DNA of 64,000 nucleotides. Source: Paenibacillus sp. FSL R5-0623 (GTDB lineage Bacteria; Bacillota; Bacilli; Paenibacillales; Paenibacillaceae). The position numbers were made by a program, and so were the translations under genes. The notes below the pieces were generated by a model that ran no database searches, had not been told where the DNA came from, and saw nothing but the letters and a program-made list of their open reading frames with translations. The stretch is taken from positions 6,510,001-6,574,000 of the forward strand of contig NZ_CP150233.1 of NCBI RefSeq assembly GCF_037974265.1. The letters are read 5' to 3'. Shown here one piece after another: positions 60,322-64,000 of the stretch (position 1 is the first letter of the stretch; every line of letters starts with the position of its first letter).

Positions 60322-61320
60322 TTATGTGCCTTGTCCATTGAAGAACACATCAATCGTGCTTGGTGCACCGATTAGGCTGGAGCGGTAGGAAAGACGCGTG
60401 TATTTGAGAAAACGCTGCGGTACCAATACATCGACTGACCCGGACAAAATGCCTGTTACCGTCGTTACATCCGTGTACCAGTTCGTTCCGTTGGCACTGA
60501 TCTCAACCAGAGCATCCACCCGGTTTACACCTGGCCCCCGGTTATATACAAAGAAAGAATACGTGCCAAATACACTGGTCGTAACCGCTGGAAGCGCGGT
60601 GAAGGTGTTTGCTGTAGGTGTGCTTATGATCTGTGACTCCTGAAAACTCTTTTGTGAAATGGACGTCACACTGCTAAGTGTCCCCGCGGTAATTGTAGCG
60701 CCAAGCACGCTGGTGATCGTACCATTCAGCAGGTTTGTCAACGTCCCTGCAGTTACAGTTGCGCCAAGTACGCTTGTAATAGTTCCGTTCAGCAGGTTCG
60801 TCAATGTACCAGCAGTTACGGTTGCGCCAAGTACACTGGTAATGGTTCCGTTCAATAAGTTCGTCAGTGTTCCTGCTGTTATTGTCGCTCCGAGCACACT
60901 GGTGATTGTACCATTCAGTAAGTTCGTTAGTGTTCCTGCTGTTACGGTTGCGCCGAGCACACTGGTGATCGTTCCCGCCGTGATCGTTGCTCCCAATACA
61001 CTTGTGATCGTACCATTTAGCAAGTTCGTTAATGTTCCCGCTGTAACTGTGGCTCCAAGCACACTGTTGATCGTACCTGCTGTGATCGTCGCTCCAAGTA
61101 CACTCGTGATGGTTCCGTTCAGAATGTTGGTAATAGTTCCGGCGTTAATTGTAACCGTGGTCAGACCTGAGATGTTACTGATCGTTCCGTCCAAAATAAT
61201 ACCAACCACGTTCCCGCTCGTATCGGTTCTGACAGGCTGGGCTGTGCCTGTACTATCTTGACCAAAAATCAACGTTCTCAGATTATCCGGATTCGTATTA
61301 AACGTTGTAAAGTTAGGCAT
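60322..61320 (-). CDS. Thr/Gly-rich tandem-repeat protein with DUF6385-like C-terminal domain
   Basis: A 332-residue protein. After a head of 60 residues (MPNFTTFNTNPDNLRTLIFG at the start), residues 61-212 are repeats: six 21-mers (GTLTNLLN-GTITSVLG-ATVTA type) and two 13-mers that lack the first eight. It then has a C-terminal domain, about 225-332, with VYNRGPG, ALVEIS, VLVPQRFLKYTRLSYRSS and STIDVFFNGQ. It has no signal peptide, Lys/Arg-poor and Thr-rich repeats that could be O-glycosylated, and glycosyltransferase genes next door. The fold may be a beta-solenoid or fibre. The domain name is from memory. The start is ATG 61320 after GGGAGGAGG. Confidence 0.85.
   Translation of the reverse strand: MPNFTTFNTNPDNLRTLIFGQDSTGTAQPVRTDTSGNVVGIILDGTISNISGLTTVTINAGTITNILNGTITSVLGATITAGTINSVLGATVTAGTLTNLLNGTITSVLGATITAGTITSVLGATVTAGTLTNLLNGTITSVLGATITAGTLTNLLNGTITSVLGATVTAGTLTNLLNGTITSVLGATVTAGTLTNLLNGTITSVLGATITAGTLSSVTSISQKSFQESQIISTPTANTFTALPAVTTSVFGTYSFFVYNRGPGVNRVDALVEISANGTNWYTDVTTVTGILSGSVDVLVPQRFLKYTRLSYRSSLIGAPSTIDVFFNGQGT
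60685..61140 (-). repeat. Protein-level tandem repeats of 21 and 13 residues
   Basis: Eight units in the repeat protein. The unit is two octapeptides, G-T-(I/L)-T-(N/S)-(L/V/I)-L-(N/G), followed by A-T-(I/V)-T-A. The amino acids are nearly identical but the codons differ widely from unit to unit, so the DNA repeats are diverged. Confidence 0.9.
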
Positions 61321-61365
61321 GTGCCTCGTCCTCCTCCCTGGTCAAATCTGTGAGATCATACTCCC

Positions 61366-61863
61366 TTATGGCATACGCTGCGCCTGAAAGTAAACATCGA
61401 GCCGGGTCGGTTGATCCGGTTCAACGGATTGAATTGCAAGCCGGGTATAACGCAAAAATCGCAATGGAACCAGCGCTTTGGTCTGGCCTCCCGCGACCAC
61501 CTCCTGGCTGTCCACAGCATAATCCACGGCATTGGGGCTGATCTGGATCTGTACAAGAGCCGGATGTTTTCCCCGATTCACAACGCCATAGGTATACATG
61601 CTGAGTGATGAGGTGTCTTGTGCCGGGAGTGAATCCATGCTGCTACTGGTTTCGGCTCCGACATACGTATGCTCTGTAAAACAATGAATAGCACCAGGGA
61701 GTTTCGTACGTGAGGAAGCACCCTGCTTGAACCGGGGACGAGTAATCCGGGAACAAGGGGGTTTCAGCAATTTAGCGCGGCAGGAATGACGGGAGCGGCG
61801 GCGACTGACATATTTAGTTGGTTGCTTCGTTCTCTTCTTGCTTTGCTTTGCTGTTCGACTCAT
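61366..61863 (-). CDS. Basic protein with DUF6385-like C-terminal domain
   Basis: A 165-residue protein. The first 55 residues are extremely basic (KQSKKRTKQPTKYVSRRRSR) with two Cys. The C-terminal part, from about residue 80, matches the end of the neighbouring repeat protein: YGVVNRGKHPALVQIQISPN, LVPLRFLRYTRLAIQS and RLDVYFQAQ. It starts at ATG 61863 after AAGGGG and is followed after 45 bases by the repeat-protein gene, so they form an operon. No signal peptide is seen. The basic tail could bind nucleic acid or acidic coat polymers. Function is unknown. Confidence 0.75.
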   Translation of the reverse strand: MSRTAKQSKKRTKQPTKYVSRRRSRHSCRAKLLKPPCSRITRPRFKQGASSRTKLPGAIHCFTEHTYVGAETSSSMDSLPAQDTSSLSMYTYGVVNRGKHPALVQIQISPNAVDYAVDSQEVVAGGQTKALVPLRFLRYTRLAIQSVEPDQPTRLDVYFQAQRMP

Positions 61864-62061
61864 CTCGATTTCCCCTTAAAAAATGTGCTTACGCATCGTA
61901 TGCCCGGATTGGATATACGGGCACGGCAACCGCCGTTATTTTGGAATTTGCAGTCAGTTCCCAAACGCTTTCTCTTGTTCTTACATACACTGAAAGTAAT
62001 GAGGACATGCGAAACAAATGGTATCGTGAAGACATTTCAACCTGCTCAGAGGGGGGACAAG

Positions 62062-62595
62062 ATGACAAATTCTAATGTATTCAACCAGTCTAATGGGCCC
62101 CTGTTCACTCAACTGACCAACAGCTATGCAGCCCCGGGGATTGAGGCTTCGGTAAATACCGGTGCGGCTGCGGCAGGCAGTTTTTTTGCCCTGACGACAA
62201 ACAATATATCAATTCCTTCCAGCCAAAACCTACTTCTTCAAATCCTGAATGCGACTGGAAGTGGCAGAACAGTACGTATTGCCAGCCTTTCGGGAGGTAC
62301 AACTGCTGCAGCTACACTGCTCGTTTATTCTGGCGGCACAGTGACCGTAGGAACTACACCTGTACCCGTCAATACGTTGCTTGGCAACACCAACACCAGC
62401 ATCGTGACCACCAGGCAAAATACCGGCACTCTTGGGGGTACGTTCACAGCCTTGCTCAGCGTACCTCTTACTGCGGGAATGTATTCTTTGGATTTAAACG
62501 GTTCCATTGTTGTTCCGCCTGGACAATCACTATCCATTAGTTTAGGAACTGGCAGTCAGACTGCCGCCATTAATCTCTTCTGGTGGGAATTCTGA
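62062..62595 (+). CDS. WWE-ending paralogue 1, unknown surface-type protein
   Basis: A 177-residue protein from ATG 62062, after GAGGGGGG; the longer upstream frame is spurious. It opens with NSNVFNQSNGPLFTQLTNSY and is rich in Gly, Ser, Thr and Asn. Shared pattern with the next gene: LLQILNATGSGRTVRIASLSGG, NTLLGNTNTSIVTTR, PLTAGMYSL, SIVVPPGQSLSIS and the end FWWEF. There is no signal peptide or membrane helix, and the fold is probably beta-sandwich. A CATACACT box (61984-61991) resembles the sigma-E -10 consensus, which hints at sporulation control, but I see no clear -35. Function is unknown. Confidence 0.75.
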   Translation: MTNSNVFNQSNGPLFTQLTNSYAAPGIEASVNTGAAAAGSFFALTTNNISIPSSQNLLLQILNATGSGRTVRIASLSGGTTAAATLLVYSGGTVTVGTTPVPVNTLLGNTNTSIVTTRQNTGTLGGTFTALLSVPLTAGMYSLDLNGSIVVPPGQSLSISLGTGSQTAAINLFWWEF

Positions 62596-62625
62596 GCATG
62601 ATCCTGATAAAAGGAGGTGCACACT

Positions 62626-63207
62626 GTGCCAAACAATAATGTATTTAATCCATTAAATCTGCCCATCTATACGTCCAACACCAACACGTATATTTCTCCT
62701 GGCATTGTTGCTCCTCCGGAGAATAATGCTGGCAGTACAGGCAATCTGTACAATGCAGGTTCCACCAACTCCACAACACTGGGATTGCTCGGAGGAACGG
62801 TTATCGCCACCGTACAATTGGCCAATCCAGCAGGGAGTGGGAAAACCCTATACGTATCACGGCTCTCTGGTGGAATTACGGTCTCACTCAATCTGTTATC
62901 TTCCTTCAGCGGTTCCATGAGTCTAACTGCGAATGGAACGCTAAGCTCTCCCAGCACACTAACATCGGTGAACAGCAATCTTTCCAGCAGCAATACCAGC
63001 GTAGCCATCGTACGATTCTCTGCTGCTGCGCCTTCAGGAGCGACCCCATTGATGGCTATGCCCCTTCAAGCAGGGCCGTTTCTGTCCAATGAATATGGCC
63101 GCTACGTGGTTCCTCCGGGTCAAGCCATTAATCTCTCTGTCAGCGGATCACTTTCGGTTGGAGGACTGATGGCCTCCACTGCTTATTTTGCTTGGTGGGA
63201 AGTATGA
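62626..63207 (+). CDS. WWE-ending paralogue 2, unknown surface-type protein
   Basis: A 193-residue protein from GTG 62626, five to ten bases after AAGGAGG. It opens PNNNVFNPLNLPIYTSNTNTY and has an IVAPPENNAGSTG-type insert relative to paralogue 1. TVQLANPAGSGKTLYVSRLSGG, SSNTSVAIVRF, PLQAGPFLS, YVVPPGQAINLS and AWWEV match the other gene. It is 31 bases downstream in the same operon. Again it has no signal peptide. The pair may form a heteromeric layer or trimeric cap. Function is unknown. Confidence 0.75.
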   Translation: MPNNNVFNPLNLPIYTSNTNTYISPGIVAPPENNAGSTGNLYNAGSTNSTTLGLLGGTVIATVQLANPAGSGKTLYVSRLSGGITVSLNLLSSFSGSMSLTANGTLSSPSTLTSVNSNLSSSNTSVAIVRFSAAAPSGATPLMAMPLQAGPFLSNEYGRYVVPPGQAINLSVSGSLSVGGLMASTAYFAWWEV

Positions 63208-63242
63208 TTGTTCAACGATGTATTACAAAGGCAATGTGCGTA

Positions 63243-63285
63243 AACATCCGCCTTCGGATGAGTACCGAAAGCGGATGTTCTTTAT
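63243..63285. terminator. Terminator between WWE pair and MFS gene
   Basis: AACATCCGC (63243-63251) pairs with GCGGATGTT (63271-63279), with inner CGG/CCG pairs, and runs into TCTTTATATT. Confidence 0.8.
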
Positions 63286-63322
63286 ATTGTAGATGGATGA
63301 TTACATGTCCAGGCAAAGGCTA

Positions 63323-64000
63323 TCAGGCCGATTCCTGTGGAATGATCTCTTTTGCTTCAGACACGAGAGGTTGATTCCCCTCCCACAAGATGCGTTGCAG
63401 TAGTATACCGGCAAGACCAATTACCAGCGTAGCGAGACCGATATATTGAAAGGTGGGGCTCGGCCCCGCAACTCGAATGAGCGCTCCACCTGCAAGTGGA
63501 GCTACAACCAGTACAACACTGGACAGTGAATTTTGAATGCCAAAGACGCGCCCTACATAGGCAGGAGGGGTTTCCTTTTGCAGCAAATAATTCAGAGTTA
63601 CCATAAAGAGCCCATTACCCAGCCCAATGCAGAGACCCCAGATAATGATCCAAATTTCTGGTGTTTGTGGGCCGATCCACCCCAGTGCAGCGATTCCGGC
63701 ACCCACGAACAGATATCCTCCACCCAGTCCCCACCCATACCCAATTCTCGGCAAGCGATTTAACAACAAAATGATGATGACTGCCCCTGCTCCTGCCGAC
63801 GATCCCAACCAGCCGAGCAGTGATTCATTACCTGGCTTGATCTCCCGAAACAGGGTCGTAAACTGATAATCAATCATGAGAATGGCCATGAGTCCAAAAC
63901 AGCCGAACAGAATCGTACTCAGCACGGTGCGACTGCTCTGAATAAAAAGCCAACCTTGCTTCCACTGGGAGAACAAGGATTCAGTTCCATCCTTTTCACT
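63323..64000 (-). CDS. MFS transporter, C-terminal half (partial)
   Basis: The frame is open to the right edge, so the gene's first half lies outside the window. The visible 225 residues hold six hydrophobic helices (ILFGCFGLMAILMIDYQF, GAVIIILLLNRLP, LGGGYLFVGAGIAALGWIG, IIIWGLCIGLGNGLFMVTL, LSSVVLVVAPLAGGAL, IGLATLVIGLAGILL). The LQKETPPAYVGRVFGIQNSLSS segment (in part) between helices 10 and 11 is typical of MFS drug exporters of the YfmO/MDR type. The substrate is unknown. It is convergent with the WWE pair. Confidence 0.82.
   Translation of the reverse strand, partial: SEKDGTESLFSQWKQGWLFIQSSRTVLSTILFGCFGLMAILMIDYQFTTLFREIKPGNESLLGWLGSSAGAGAVIIILLLNRLPRIGYGWGLGGGYLFVGAGIAALGWIGPQTPEIWIIIWGLCIGLGNGLFMVTLNYLLQKETPPAYVGRVFGIQNSLSSVVLVVAPLAGGALIRVAGPSPTFQYIGLATLVIGLAGILLQRILWEGNQPLVSEAKEIIPQESA

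Noticed and set aside
60659..61261. Plus-strand 200-residue ORF opposite the repeat-protein array
   Set aside because: It is the antisense of the repeat array, with a repetitive VPAVTVAPSTLVIVPFS pattern, and no start signal supports it. The minus strand has a ribosome site, a C-terminal domain and a terminator.

Overview
The window looks like a chromosomal segment of a Paenibacillus (Bacillales, Firmicutes). The reasons are the moderate G+C, strong AGGAGG-type ribosome binding sites, frequent TTG/GTG starts, a GlpP-type antiterminator, CidAB with a LysR regulator, a cydABCD operon, an LTA-synthase-like sulfatase, and many families typical of that genus. Species cannot be fixed by eye. No rRNA, tRNA, CRISPR array, prophage or intact insertion sequence was seen.

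Layout. 0-3.6 kb: the start of an MMPL-type exporter gene facing a TetR regulator, a GNAT acetyltransferase, a diacylglycerol-kinase-like lipid kinase and a small unknown protein. 3.8-8.0 kb: a marR-ABC-ABC export operon. 8.4-16.8 kb: glucuronate isomerase with a cre-like site, an MBL-fold hydrolase, an intracellular alpha-amylase, a nuclease-helicase of the DinG/XPD type, an autoregulated XRE/membrane-protein pair and a heme-monooxygenase-like protein. 17-24.3 kb: an LTA-synthase-like sulfatase, a lipoprotein, a nitrilase-GNAT-GNAT operon, and cidR facing cidAB. 24.4-28 kb: an AbrB/zinc-ribbon/HTH regulator, a Crp/Fnr regulator, a frameshifted DNA alkylation repair gene, and doxX facing an HxlR regulator. 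28-34 kb: glpP-glpK-glpD with a leader terminator before glpD, an oxidoreductase and a stand-alone ribA. 34.4-39.4 kb: a sugar ABC transporter and gluconokinase. 39.6-42.5 kb: a SnoaL-like protein facing its ArsR regulator, an unknown protein and a TagO-like transferase. 42.6-48.9 kb: cydABCD with Rex-like and Crp/Fnr-like sites upstream.

49.2-63.2 kb is the most distinctive region. Two convergent operons encode an unknown TPR-like protein, five glycosyltransferases (three with long TPR-like tails), a methyltransferase, a Thr/Gly-rich repeat protein and a very basic protein that share a C-terminal domain. A divergent pair of paralogues ending in WWE follows. None of the putative structural proteins has a signal peptide, so I infer a cytoplasmically built and glycosylated surface structure, possibly of the spore. 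The window ends in a truncated MFS transporter gene.

Two dispersed intergenic repeat families stand out. One (2.6-2.8 kb and 37.7-37.8 kb, with a 20-base remnant at 22.2 kb) folds into a multi-stem structure with compensatory base changes and a conserved core. All three lie in sense orientation shortly upstream of a gene. The other is an array of CTAACGAATCT-like motifs at 11.2-11.4 kb. Several operators can be read directly: MarR-like, XRE, ArsR, and an 8-5-8 inverted repeat shared by the hxlR/doxX and ribA/ABC divergent promoters.
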